Source: Muricea muricata
Lineage: Eukaryota > Cnidaria > Anthozoa > Malacalcyonacea > Plexauridae
DNA: 64,000 nucleotides
Assembly: GCA_963855995.1 (NCBI GenBank)
Contig: OY979716.1
Span: forward strand, 34,665,094 to 34,729,093
Reading direction: 5' to 3'
Within the stretch, counting starts at the first letter, position 1, and each line of letters opens with the position of its first letter. Under the pieces are notes generated by a model. That model had not been told where the DNA came from. It worked only from the letters and a program-made list of their open reading frames with translations, and did no database searches. The position numbers and the translations under genes were made by a program. Below are positions 46,905-60,185 of the stretch, piece after piece.

Positions 46905-48600
46905 ACATTCATTTTGAAATCACTGGTGTTCCCTGCAACATGAATCGTTAATAATAATGCAATTAATTCTTTTATTACATTCATTTTGAAATCAATGGTA
47001 TTTCCAGCATTCTGATTGGTCAAAAATAGTGCGATTAATAATGGTAATTGCACTGAGTGGAGTGCAATTTGGTCTGAAATCAAACGCGTGATTACAAAAT
47101 CGCACGACCGCGAAGCGGGAGTGCGATTTGTAATCACAAGCTTGATTTCAGACCAAAATTGCACGACACGAAGTGCAATTTCCACTTTATTACATTCATT
47201 TTGAAATCTAAAACAAGACACACCTCCCGCCTTCCTTCCGGTTCTTCTTCGGCGCGGTAGCATAGCAACAAGCGAACAAAATCGAAGGACATATTTGTAC
47301 AGGTATTTAACAAATGGAGAAGATAATGAACTTGTTTGTGGATAAAATCTTGGCCAAAGGAATAGCAAGGTTAGTTTGAACATTCTATCAGCTTTATTCG
47401 TGATTTAACAGGATTCAACAACAGAATTTTGAGCTAAAACATGTTAAATTTATCTGGACTTACTTGTCGCTGCCATATTGCATTTTGAGCTTGTACTAGT
47501 TATTCAATGTTATTCACAAAGGTTTTATTTCTGTAATGTGTAGAATCGTTTGATTTGTTTAGCAACTTAGCTAGTGTTTTATCTGTTTTTCGGTGCTTGT
47601 GTACTAGCCTTTGACTGCCTGAGAAAATAGTATTCTTTAATCGCACCTAAAATGATGCGATTTGGGGATTAATCGCACTATTTTTGACCAATCAGAATGC
47701 TGGAAATACCATTGATTTCAAAATGAATGTAATAAATCCCCAAATCGCATCATTTTGGGTGCGATTAAAGAATTGCTCATTAATCGCATCTTTTTTGGTC
47801 CCAATTGCATATGGCTGCTGAGTCTAGCCAACAAAACAAATCAAACTGCATGCATTCAATTTACCAAATAAGTTTTAAAAACATCTGATCACGGTGACAA
47901 AAGAGCAAAATATACAAATTTCATATCACCTATACTATTTTCTCAGGCAGTCAAAGGCTAGTACACAAGCACCGAAAAACAGATAAAACACTAGCTAAGT
48001 TGCTAAACAAATCAAACGATTCTACACATTACAGAAATAAAACCTTTGTGAATAACATTGAATAACTAGTACAAGCTCAAAATGCAATATGGCAGCGACA
48101 AGTAAGTCCAGATAAATTTAACATGTTTTAGCTCAAAATTCTGTTGTTGAATCCTGTTAAATCACGAATAAAGCTGATAGAATGTTCAAACTAACCTTGC
48201 TATTCCTTTGGCCAAGATTTTATGCACAAACAAGTTCATTATTTTCTCCATTTGTTAAATACCTGTACAAATATGTCCTTCGATTTTGTTCGCTTGTTGC
48301 TATGCTATCGCGCCGAAGAAGAACCGGAAGGAAGGCGGGAGGTGTGTCTTGTTTTAGATTTCAAAATGAATGTAATAAAGTGGAAATTGCACTTCGTGTC
48401 GTGCAATTTTGGTCTCGGATCAAACTTGTGATTACAAATCGCACTCCCGCTTCGCGGTCGTGTGATTTTGTAGTCACGCGTTTGATTTCAGACCAAATTG
48501 CACTCCACTCAGTGCAATTACCATTATTAATTGCATCACTTTGGGGGATTAATCGCATCATTTTTAAACTAATTTTATTTGAGTAGTTAGCAAAGTCAAC
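46905..48600. repeat. large near-perfect inverted repeat
   Basis: Arms 47037-47632 and 47935-48531, about 596 bp each, with a 300-bp centre. Each arm contains a smaller foldback (ggtctgaaatcaaac...gtttgatttcagacc type with gcgaagcggga in the loop). The motif tttattacattcattttgaaatc recurs at 46905, 46973, 47186 and inverted near 47705 and 48363. Matching open frames on opposite strands (47383-46883 and 48182-48586) simply reflect the palindrome. Likely composite MITEs or a recent inverted duplication. Confidence 0.88.
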
Positions 48601-49005
48601 CAATCATTTGAACTAGCAAGCCCAAAGATTTTTAAAACTCGTCAGACAAACGACCAATTTGATCCTAGTAGATTTCCATATAATTTGTAGTTGATAAACA
48701 CTTAAAATACACAAATATTTTTCAAAAAGTAAAATAACAGACAAGAAAATACTGAAGAATGTATAACTAAATACTATATGAACAAAATACTAAAGAAATA
48801 TTTTTGAAATAGTGAGGAAAGAATTGTACACTGCAACAAAGAATTAATTGTACAAAAGGCGAGGAAAATAAACTTTGAAAGCAACAATTAAATGCTCCAT
48901 GCGAAGTTGCACGATTTAAATGCACATTTATTGGATCAAAAAATGCTCTACGAAGCTACACAAAAATATTATATGTCTAATTCTACTTCTTGTGCCTTAA
49001 ACGTA

Positions 49006-49295
49006 CACTGTTAAAAATAAATGTTTACTGTTAAAAATAAATTTTTACAGCAACAACTACTGTAATATTTTACAGTTAAAGTACTGTAATCACGGGTAAC
49101 AAAAGAAAGTACTGTAATAAAACAATTTGTTTGTATTTTAACAGGTAAAATACTGTAATGTTTACAGTATTTACAATATAAATACAAACTACAATATAAA
49201 GTACTTAACAATTGTCTGTAATTTTACAGTACTTTTTTTTGCGTCCAAGCTGCCAGTACTTTTTACTGTAAATTTATGGTGATTTTTTAACAGTG
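49006..49295. mobile_element. 290-bp TA-flanked MITE
   Basis: Ends CACTGTTAAAAA and TTTTTTAACAGTG with TA immediately outside both (49004-49005, 49296-49297). Interior rich in tactgtaa/ttacagta units. Mariner-type non-autonomous element. Confidence 0.82.
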
Positions 49296-49426
49296 TACTT
49301 CTTGTAGCATAATTTTGATGTTAAATTTCGGCCATTTTCTTTGCTTGTTGATATATTACAAAGTTTGGCAAGTCCAGGCTTGTTTTTTGTAAATTAAGCA
49401 AACCAATGTTACCTCTTGTAGATTCA

Positions 49427-49590
49427 AAATGAATACAATAAGGTAGAAATTTCACTTCGTGCCGTTCAATTTTGGCCTGAAATCAAACTTGTGATTACAA
49501 AATCCCAGTACCGCTGCGCAGTCATGCGATTTTGTAAATACGAGTTTGATTTCAGACTAAATTAGATTCCACTCAGTGCATATTATTCAC
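49427..49590. mobile_element. diverged copy of the foldback found in the 47-48.5 kb repeat
   Basis: gattcaaaatgaatacaata, cttcgtgccgttcaatttt, gaaatcaaacttgtgattac and gagtttgatttcagac follow the order of the palindromic unit at 47035-47190, with many substitutions. Confidence 0.7.
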
Positions 49591-50088
49591 TATTAGTAAC
49601 TTCTGCTTCTTGGAGGAGGCACGACTGAGAAATTTGTATCCACATTGTTTCACTGAAGCTAACCTTAAGGACTTTAGAAGTGTGACAAATCCCAACCAAA
49701 CTGGAATCAACATTAGGTGGCACTTGAAATGCTATGCATTCATGGCATTAAATAAAGCCTAAACGTTGTTATAAGCGGAAACAAGTTTTTTCTGAGAAAG
49801 AAAAATTCTATAGAATTCTTCAGAAGAATTCATCATCCAAATGAGTTGGTGTATACATGCCATTTCCTCCAATTTTGGAATCCGGCTACACTACTGAATC
49901 TTACCACATACATTTGGAATAATATCACTACATATGTAAACAAAATTCGGTGGAAATTTTTGACAGCTATTTTACATAGTGTCATCAATTCTAGCATTAA
50001 TAGCTTTTTGACAAGAAAAGTAAAATAAAGTGGCAATCTCATATAGATCATGACAGTATGACGTAGGTGGTTGTATATTAAATAAAAA

Positions 50089-50916
50089 CTAGAAATACAT
50101 GCATGCAGCAGCCCCTCGCCACTAACTAAGAGCATGCAACTATATTTTCGAAATTACATGAAGTACTTGCATAGGTTGTTGTCATAGCAACACGGCAATT
50201 GTTATTCTTTCTGTATATTTTTTCAAAATGACAAAATATCAGTTTTTAATCCTTGTTTTATTGACAATTTTTTTAAATGGCACAACATTTGTCATCAGTA
50301 TGTTATTACGCCTAGTGTAAGCTTAAATTTTGTATAAAATACGACCTATTAATTACATTAGTAATAAGAAGACAGTCTTGCATTTACAAAACATAAACTT
50401 ACTCTGGAATTTAAACAGTGAATAGACTGGATGAGTACGGCTACGCCGGCCTTTATAAAGCATTAAAACACTAGTATAAATACGCATTATCAACAAACTT
50501 GCCTTGTGTTTCACACCATAGTCAATTCTTGGCGCTACTCTGTATTTTCCCCGAATTAATCTCTCTTCAAGAGTCTTAATTGTGGCAGTCGTTTCCGTCC
50601 TATTTCTCACCTTTTTGGATGCCTTAAGTGTTTGCTACTCCTGATAGTTTGCCATATTCCTGAGATCAGAAATGACCACCCTTCGTTGGTTGTGAAAGTT
50701 GCCAAATCTTTTTGCAAAAATACGAAATATTGTAGTGCAATATAGTCCGCCATATTTTTGAGATCAGTGATGACCACCCACTCACCGCCATCCTTGAACC
50801 ATGCGCCCGCGATATTTGATGAACTTCAGACTTCGCTATGCTTTCCTTTTCCCGGGTGTAAATAGCCGTGCGGAATTAGTACCCTCGCACGGCGCTTCGC
50901 GCCGTTGGCTCGGGGA
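50089..50916 (-). mobile_element. complete Helitron-like element (H3)
   Basis: Minus strand: A/TCCCCGAGCC at 50916 to ATTTCTAG/T at 50089. The 5' hairpin is ACGGCGC-gaa-GCGCCGT (50889-50905). About 700 bp are closely similar to H2 at 22.2-23.2 kb. Lies in the intron between the two propeller exons. Confidence 0.82.
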
Positions 50917-51249
50917 TAAAGTGGAATATCTCGACAGAATTAGACAGTTACAAAAATTTTACCAAGGAAGATATCTTGTCATTTTGACTGATCTTTGCAA
51001 TGCAATGAACAAAATAGAAGAAAAAATTTCATATACTTTATTACAAAATTTCATAAACGCTTAAAAAAGGTGTTGATGCTTGTCGCGCATGAGTACAACT
51101 ATATATGTGACCGTCCATTCTTGGTGGTCGATGACACACATATTCCTAATCACCTGGGTTTTAAATAGCCGGGTAGAATTAGTAACCTCAGAGAATCATT
51201 TTTCGTATAGATAATAAGAAAGTACCAGCTCTATGTGGTGTGTACTTAC

Positions 51250-51634
51250 CCCGCGACAGAATCGACTGCAACACTCATCACATAACTAGTTTCAGATTTT
51301 ACAACAACTTTTCTCTCCGTGCCGTCTAAATTCGCTGCAAAAATTTCTTTCCCTGCATAATCGTTCCAAAATATTCGACTTCCTTTCCAATCGATTGCGA
51401 TATCATTCACTGAGGTATTTTTTATTATAATTTCTTTGCCTGTGCCATCAAGATTGATTTTATAAATAAGTTTTTGGTTTGCAAAATAAAGTTTCTTTCC
51501 ATTGGCATCCAGGTCCAATCCATATTCATAAGTATTCGGCCAATCAATGAAAACTTTTTGATCAAGAGTTATCAAATCCGTAGCTACGATTCCTTTGTCG
51601 TTCCTGAGAAGTAAGTATGGTTCTGGATATGGTC
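51250..51634 (-). CDS. YWTD (LDLR class B) propeller exon, first half
   Basis: Acceptor aatgtttttag, phase 1; donor CGGG/gtaagt, phase 2. Reads PYPEPYLLLRNDKGIVATDL, YEYGLDLDANGKKLYFANQK, IYKINLDGTGKEIIIK, VNDIAIDWKGSRIFWND, IFAANLDGTERKVVV, SVAVDSVAG. Blades show the L-D-W/D-x6-LYF/IFW and NLDGT signatures of the LDL-receptor class B propeller. Opens directly after the signal-peptide exon with no LDL-A or EGF module visible. Confidence 0.88.
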
Positions 51635-51799
51635 CTAAAAACATTCGTTGCATCAGGGAAACAAATAAAACTTGTTTAAAAATTAAGATAGATTAAAGTC
51701 GTTTTCTACGAAAATATCTAAAGAAAACACATATTTTAACCACACGATCCCCAATAAGATTATTATCAGGTTATTGTATCCAATCAAGTATAGGGATCA

Positions 51800-51840
51800 C
51801 AACGGTTAGGGTTAGGGTTTGGGTCAGGGTTCCTTTCATA
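51800..51840 (+). repeat. short telomere-like stretch
   Basis: ggttagggttagggtttggg with flanking caatcaagtatagggatcacaacg and, inverted, cgttgtgatcgg. A few TTAGGG-type units only; likely interstitial repeat or part of a small element. Confidence 0.5.
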
Positions 51841-52626
51841 TGCATAAAATGACAATTCCAATAAGTATTGGAATTATCAAACGTTGTGATCGGTAATTTT
51901 ATTTGGTTAAAACGTTCTGATCGGCTATTTTAACATGTGTACTGAGATATCCAATCTGCAGGATGTTTTCCACGCAAAAATTGTTACTCGAATTGTTTTA
52001 AACGCCATAAATTTGGTGACCACCCCCCCCCCCTTGCATGCAGCACAGTCTACGACCTATTTTAGAATTTGAAATCAGTTTCCGTGTTTCCATAGAGATG
52101 TACAAACATGAGCAGGAAGTGCGAGTGTTTCCACGCAATTTCGAATTTCTCACGTGTATCCCAAGTGTTTCGATAAACTCGAGATGAATCATGCTCTAGT
52201 TCATCAATTGTAATTGTAAAAGATCAATGTGGTTGGTCTTATAGGTCGTTCGAAGGATGAACCGTTTAGGTAGACAGGGAACTGAATTCTCCCCTTATGA
52301 TTTCTATGTCTTCTCAAAAAGTAGAACATGAAACTTGTGCTATAGTCAGAAGTCGTAATGAGACGAAAATATTGTTAATTTGGTGTGTTTGTGCCGTTTG
52401 AAGGGTATTTTGAACGATAGGAAGTTTTAAACAAACTATACTAAGGAAGCAAAGAGAAGAAAATGTTTTCTAATTGTTTGTGGTTTAAAACATATTTCAT
52501 ATGTGACCTCAATTCAATATGTGAACTTATACAATTTACTTATACAATTGAAAGGCAAAATTTGTTTCAGCCTATCATAACTATCTCAAATCAATTTTTT
52601 TGAAATCATTTCATATTTTAAATTAC

Positions 52627-52912
52627 CTGAATAAAAACACATTTCAGTGTGCATACGCATTCTTTCCTTGAAGTAGTCTTTTTCTGCTATGCAACATAGT
52701 GAATCAATCTCGTCTCGAGTTTCATTTACGCATCTTTCTTGCTAATCTTGCACATCTTCCTTGAGTTCGATCAAACGCTTGTCACACCATGGGATATCTT
52801 CATTGCAATTTGACAGAGTACCACCAAAATATATCACGGCAAGGAGGCCAAAAATATTTTTTGTGAAAATAGGAAGAGACCTTCTCATTTCTTGTGACAA
52901 GAAGAAGATCAT
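52627..52912 (-). CDS. signal-peptide exon with in-frame TAG
   Basis: Two candidate ATGs in the same frame (52912 and 52888). From the second: MRRSL, then a hydrophobic run (IFGLLAVIYFGG) typical of a signal peptide, then NCNEDIPWCDKRLIELKE. TAG lies at codon 57 (52744-52742). Beyond it the frame stays coding-like: QERCVNETRDEIDSLCC, an N-glycosylation site (NET) and paired cysteines, ending CFYS at donor TCAG/gtaatt, phase 1, which matches the 51.6-kb exon and rebuilds a glycine. CAG to TAG by one transition would explain the stop. An acceptor-like tttttatacag directly before the first ATG allows a 5' UTR exon further right. Confidence 0.6.
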
Positions 52913-53103
52913 CTGTATAAAAATTTAACCATTTTTAATAAAAAATTGCAAAATAGCTTCTACATGTAACCGTGCATGTTTCAGGAATTTTACTATTTTC
53001 ATGTAAACTTTTCATGATTTGCATGTAAAACTATTTTGTGCTTATCTACTAAGAAAATATATGTTTGTGGTGGGAAATTTTGATTATTTGCAATATAATG
53101 AAT

Positions 53104-54884
<1,781 letters not shown>

Positions 54885-54935
54885 TGCTCTGGTTATCCAT
54901 TGAGCACTTTATCATTGGTTTTTGTAATCGAACAC

Positions 54936-55058
<123 letters not shown>

Positions 55059-55059
55059 C

Positions 55060-57560
55060 ATATCAAATATATATTAATAATGTATCGCCACAGGTTCCAT
55101 GCGCCAGGGTCGTTTTGGACCCCAAATTAAAATAATTAAATATCTTCGCTTCAGGTTGAGATTTTTCGATGAAAATACCACCAATAGATCCACAGCATTA
55201 ACTTTGTCTACTTAATGTATATTTACTTGCATTTTGAAAACGTTTTGGGGTATTTGAAGCAAATTCTTGTCTGGAAGTGAGAATTGTGTATGAATATATT
55301 ATAATTAGTTCACGAAATTTTATATGTCTCCAAGTTTTACGGCTCGTAATATCGCCTTCGCTTCTCGGCAATTTTTTATCCTTACACCACTGTATAGCCC
55401 TTTGAAGATACTGTTTAGTCACCAAGTTTTAGCTCAATACAGAGAAAAAAAAGAAAGTTATAAGGAAAATATAATTCTAAGCGGCCGCGTAATCCGACAA
55501 CAAAACATTCCAAACCGGAAGTGAGATAATCGATGCTTTATTTTGAAGAAAGCGTGTTACCTAGACAACTAACGACAACGGAAATCGATTCTACAGGTCA
55601 AAGTTTACTATAAGGCATTTTTTCCCCGAGAATTTACCCCAACGCAATCGCTAGATCGTCGGCTCTCGAAGGTTAGCGCACGTGCTCGAGAGCACTGGAA
55701 AATCCGAAGAGACTTACGTAAACGACCGCCACAGATAAACAAATGCTCGAACTACAACCAAACTTGTACGAATTATAACACGCAGCATAAGGAAGATTTT
55801 GATTCTCTTTTGGAAGGAAACTGTCGAATAAATTAGGAAATATCGGCCAATGAGTTCATCATGTTTTTAAGGCTAGTTATGTTTTGTTCAACGTCGTAAG
55901 CTTTGATTTTGAATTGGTCGAAATAATGCTAAAACTTGCATAGCTTTGAATGTACAATATGACCACAATTAGTACAAAATTTTCGCGAAAAGTGTACGAA
56001 GTATCGTAGCTAAAATCCGGGACGAAATACTTTACTGAGGTTAAAACGCCCAAAGAAAAACGTCAAAACATAAAATATATACAAGCGTTTCAAGAGGGTG
56101 ACAACTTGAGTCAACAAGGTGGAAAATAAGGATGTGAGTGTATCGTTAAACGAGTTGTCGATTGAAGGTAAATATTTGTACATTTAAAGGAACTGTGTTT
56201 GATGGTTATGAATTAATCATTATTCATGGTACTTTATCAATATGCAACCACGGAACCACCGAACTAGCGATTCTTATCGCGCGTAAATATCAATATTATT
56301 TACAGTCTGGTAAAGGTTGTTTATTTAACTATTAATTTTATTCTTTTAAGCATTCTTCTAAGCATTTTAATTTGCTTAGAAAAAGTGGTACACGGTGTTA
56401 AAGTAAGGTGTGCCGTGTGATAAGCAACTGTGATGCATTTCGGATCACCCTCCCCTGTGTGTGTTCGGGCGTATTTTTTAGCAGAGGTTTCCCTCGGCAA
56501 GTCCTCGCAAAAAACCCACGGAAAACTTAAGGAATTCAGAGGAATTCGCAAAACCCCTATGGAAGAGAGAGAGAGACATAATTGGTGGAGGTAAGACCAA
56601 AATATAATGGTAGAGCAACATTTTATAATGTTACCTTTATCGTGTTTAATTTCGCGACAGGCCGGCCATTTTATTACACTTGCTTACACTTGAAAGTCAC
56701 ATTTAGTCGCGATTATTTACATCTAATAACTACAAATAGTACCAATCGATTCCTCATTCGATAGGCTTTTTATTGAGCTTTTATTTGCCGCCTAGATTAA
56801 CTTAAATAATTCAGTGGAATTCTCTAAAATTCAAACGAATTCTAAATACCTCTGTGAAGGAGAGAGCCATTATATAATATATCATGTTAATTTGCATTTT
56901 ATCAGATAGAAAATCATTTCAATGGTTGTGATCTGTGAATTATTAACGAGTGTTTTAGATACAGGACTAAATGGGTGTCCACGTGGTATAGCTACGTGTG
57001 AATTATGTACCTACGACGTCCATTTTTTTCTGTTTTCAAGCGCTTTTAGCAGGTATTTCCCATTTTTTGTTTTTATTTGTTGAGCAATTAACACGAGTGA
57101 TAAATGTACCATTTCAATCCCAATTTGAAGTGGCGTGGACAGCCGAACATATTTTAGGTCCTGCCGCCTTTAGTATAACTTTGTTCTAGTATAATATCTT
57201 TAGTAAATATGCATAAAATGCACTTCTTTTATTTATACAGTTTACTTAGGGAAATTCCTAAGTAAAAACTAAAGTTTATTTGCCATTTTTAAATAGTGAA
57301 AAGGCATATAAGTTATACGCAGACGATCTATCAGTTGAAGAGTTTGTTTTCTTTGACTTTGTATTCTTATACATTGTAGTTGTTAAAAGCAATTTGATTG
57401 GCTAAGAGCTTAAAGTTAAATCGCGCAATCACGCAACTTACAGGAAATTTAATTATCTGCTAGCAGATAACTGACTAAACTGAGTTATCTGCAAATGAGC
57501 CTGCAATGAGCAAGCGGTATCTATTTAACTCAAACAAAGGGAAAGTAAGGGAAACTAGCC
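55060..57560. other. no secure gene
   Basis: A minus-strand frame 55425-55198 (YLQRAIQWCKDKKLPRSEGD) looks mildly coding-like but has no clear splice partners or family. The rest shows nothing I can support. Confidence 0.4.
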
Positions 57561-57570
57561 AAGCAAAATT

Positions 57571-58687
57571 TTGAGCAATGTGAATTTGGATACAGTAGGT
57601 TTGCAAACTTTTCAGAAGACGAAATACAAATTGCTCGAAAAAAAAGATGCAGATAACACGAAAAGAACGTATAAAGTTGCTAAGGAAGTATTTTACGAAT
57701 ATCTAAATCAAAAAGGAATACCAGAACCGACCGAAAAAAGTGAACTTGCTCAAGTTCTTAAGAAATTTTATGTGGAAGTGCGAAAAAAAGATGGTTCATC
57801 TTACAGTATGGAAATCCGATTTGGTTTAAAAAGATATTTAAAGACGGTGACAGGCTTTGATATTACTAATGATGAAGGATTCAACGAAGTGTGTTCAACT
57901 GAAGAGAGAAGGACTAACAAAAGTGCAACACAAGCCTCCGATAGCCAATGCAGACTTGAAAAAACTTTACGAAAGTGCTGTGTTCAACATACGAAAGTGC
58001 TGTGTTCAACATCGATAATCCGAAAACCCTTTTGAGCAAAGTGTTTTTCGAAATCATGCTGTGCTTATGCCGTCGTGGACGTCAAAACCTACGCCAGTTA
58101 CAGAAGTCGCGCTTTGCTGTTTTGGTCGATGCATCGGGGAAAAAGTTTGTGACTAAAGTTGTTGACGAGCTAACCAAAAACCACAGAGAAAACGACGAAG
58201 CCGAATAAGGAGGGATGATGTATGCAACCAAAGGCCCATTCTGTCCTGTTGCATCTTTTGAGAAATATCTAAAGTATTTACTTATGAAGTATTTATATAA
58301 AGTATTTATATAAACCCACAGAATGAATTCTTGTTTCAACGTCCAAAGAAGAATACAACGGCAGATTCTGATGTTTGGTATGACAACATGGTCGTCGGCG
58401 AAAGATACCTAGGCGACATGATGAAAAACATATCCAAACAGGCAGGTTTATCACAGCAGTACACAAACCATTCAATACGAGCGACAGCGGTCACAATCTT
58501 AGATAAATCAGGTTTTGAGGCTCGCCACATCATGTCTGTTAGTGGCCACCGTTCCGAGAGTTCCATCCGAAGTTATAGCAAGACGGACGAAGCTACAAAG
58601 AAGCGAATTTCAGAAACCTTGACATCTGCAACTACAGGTACCAGTGGCAGCGACTTTCCAGCTATGATATTGACCCGCAAGAGATAA
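57571..58687 (+). pseudogene. Crypton-type tyrosine recombinase, broken
   Basis: Three frames together form one protein: N-terminal SAM-like/core-binding part (NTKRTYKVAKEVFYEYL, EIRFGLKRYLK), then LCRRGRQNLRQL with the first catalytic Arg, then NHSIRATAVTILDKSGF with H-x2-R and GHRSESSIRSYSK with G-H and the Tyr nucleophile. This is the DUF3504-like/Crypton recombinase arrangement common in cnidarians. Lesions: a shift near 57895, a 22-bp tandem duplication (57969-57990 and 57991-58012), TAA at 58206, another shift near 58290 in a repeated agtatttatataa. No ATG at the open-frame start. Cryptons lack terminal inverted repeats, so element borders are unknown. Confidence 0.82.
57969..58012 (+). 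repeat. 22-bp tandem duplication
   Basis: acgaaagtgctgtgttcaac-at repeated exactly twice; causes a frameshift in the Crypton recombinase after YESAVFNI. Confidence 0.95.
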
Positions 58688-59097
58688 CGGAACTAGCATT
58701 GGGAGCAACAAGTTTATCTCCCCTATTGACCCTTTCACAAGAACAGCATATTTTGACAGACCTGAACTTGACTACCAGCACACATGTTGCCAAACAGTAT
58801 ACATTTAAAAATTGTAATGTATACTTTAACAATTAAATACGTTAACGATAATATGTTTCTTTTATGCTTGTAATTAATTTAGGACTTGTTTATATCTTAT
58901 CAATTTATTGATGTATTATTGGGTGTGCTTATGTTTTCATAAACAAAGCTTCTCATGCATGCGTTAATACTATTATCATTTATATACCCGGAGCGAGGGG
59001 GATTCGGTGAAATATTTCCTGAAGTGATGAAATGAGGGCTTTAGAAAGAAACGAGGGCTTTAGAAGCCCTGTAGGAGAGAGCTCCCTTACGAAAAAA

Positions 59098-59290
59098 CCA
59101 CATGTGAATCACATGTGAAATTGGAACAGAATTTCACATGTGATTCACATGTGGTCTTACCACATGTGAATCACATGTGAAATTCCACATGTGAAACACA
59201 TGTTAACCACATGTGACTTTATACAGGTGATTTTTGAACGGCCACATGTGGTTAACATGTGAACCACATGTGGTGGTAACCACATGTGAA
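59098..59290. repeat. array of eleven CACATGTG palindromes
   Basis: CACATGTG occurs eleven times in about 190 bp, with near-variants (cacatgtt, aacatgtg, acaggtg) between. The first four sit in a 25-bp-arm hairpin (ccacatgtgaatcacatgtg ... inverse). CACATGTG is an E-box/M-box core bound by bHLH-zip factors in animals, but dense symmetrical arrays also arise as foldback repeats. Lies between the Crypton pseudogene and the BEN gene 3' end. Confidence 0.9.
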
Positions 59291-59452
59291 CCAGATGCGA
59301 CTTGAATGCAGATGCATTCGATTGGATTCAGTTGTCAAACAAAATTGGAATGCCAAACAAAAACTAAAACAAATATCAGTAGGATAATATTCACAAATAT
59401 ATTCACTATCACAGAATTACAATTATGCATAATAAGGTAGGCGTGCTATAAT

Positions 59453-59594
59453 TAGTAGCGAAGCCAGCCCAACAATTTGGTCATGCTATGCAAATTTAAA
59501 TCATCATTATTCATTTCTTTAGAAATTCATTCCTTATAAGGTCAAAAACACAGGAAAATTTGCGTGACCAAATGTCGGGCTGGCTTCGCTACTG
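59453..59594. mobile_element. 142-bp hAT-type MITE
   Basis: Ends TAGTAGCGAAGCCAGCCC and GGGCTGGCTTCGCTACTG; flanks gctataat (59445-59452) and gctataac (59595-59602), an 8-bp duplication with one mismatch. Downstream of the BEN gene stop. Confidence 0.85.
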
Positions 59595-59644
59595 GCTATA
59601 ACTACTACAAGAATTATGGTTATGAAATTAAAAATATACTGTTC

Positions 59645-59772
59645 TTAATTTCCTGCTCCTTCATGCCTCTTTCGGCTGATCTCCATTGATAAGCGGACGT
59701 CTTTGCATTTTTGGGCCATGGCGCTTTTTATAACTGTACCATTGGCTTCAGGAAAGTTTTTAGTAACAAAAT
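59645..59772 (-). CDS. BEN-domain gene, exon 6 (last)
   Basis: Acceptor atcattctag, phase 1. Reads DFVTKNFPEANGTVIKSAM then AQKCKDVRLS, the second half of a BEN domain, and ends KRHEGAGN at TAA 59647-59645. Completes the domain begun in exon 5 (KVEIIL-DFVTKNFP), a very good junction. BEN domains bind DNA or protein partners in chromatin and transcription control. Confidence 0.82.
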
Positions 59773-60020
59773 CTAGAATGATAAGAATTCATTGTTAGTT
59801 ATCCTAAAGTATAGTAAATTTTTTATAAAATAAAATAACATGTCTCACAACCAGAAACTGTAATGCAGAATTTAGCTGTTTCAGAAAGACGTTTTTCTAT
59901 AAGTCCGCAGCACATTGTGCATTATTGTTATGCTATTTACTAACACCAGTTTTAACTAATGTCACAAACAAACCAGGTGTATAATACCAGTATTTAAATT
60001 CAAGAAAAATGCATACTAAC

Positions 60021-60185
60021 CTAAAATTATCTCAACCTTCATTCGATCCAAAGCAGGCCGCCCCTCTTTGCTTTTTCCTGTCACAGATGATTCCGCCAGG
60101 ACTTTTCTTTCAAAAAGGGCAGTCATGAGATTCGCCGTCATTTTCTTGAAGTTAGGTGACCTCATAACCTCGCCCATTTGCACAT
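60021..60185 (-). CDS. BEN-domain gene, exon 5
   Basis: Acceptor attagcacag, donor TTAG/gttagt. Reads VQMGEVMRSPNFKKMTANLM, ALFERKVLAESSVTGKSKEG, RPALDRMKVEIIL: the first half of a BEN domain, with the usual L-x2-LF, SSVTGK and LD-x-MKV positions. The frame needs phase 1 entry, whereas exon 4 ends in phase 0 at its best donor. An alternative pair (GAGAG/gtcaac in exon 4 with attag/CACAG here) would keep the frame, or an exon is missing. Confidence 0.8.

Larger units (their letters stand above)
4524..52912 (-). other. gene model: signal peptide + YWTD propeller + SRCR array
   Basis: This entry covers the span of one inferred minus-strand gene. Exons: 52912-52627, 51634-51250, 46483-46113, 35638-35321, 28464-28156, 23552-23218, 4844-4524. 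Splice phases agree at every junction up to the 23-kb exon: 1 (exon 1 to 2), 2 (2 to 3), then 1 throughout the SRCR exons. The phase-2 junction rebuilds a glycine in the typical propeller context AVDSVAG-YLFWVEYAG. Predicted protein: a secreted or membrane-anchored receptor-like molecule; no transmembrane exon lies in the window. Lesions: TAG at codon 57 of exon 1, donor loss after the 23-kb exon, Cys-to-Gly in the 4.5-kb exon. The SRCR exons could instead belong to separate genes; no transcript data are available. SRCR and YWTD assignments are strong; the single-gene assembly is inference. Confidence 0.55.

Noticed and set aside
46883..48586. Two matching 130-160-codon frames on opposite strands
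   Set aside because: Both lie in the arms of the inverted repeat, contain foldback MITE sequence and have no domain.
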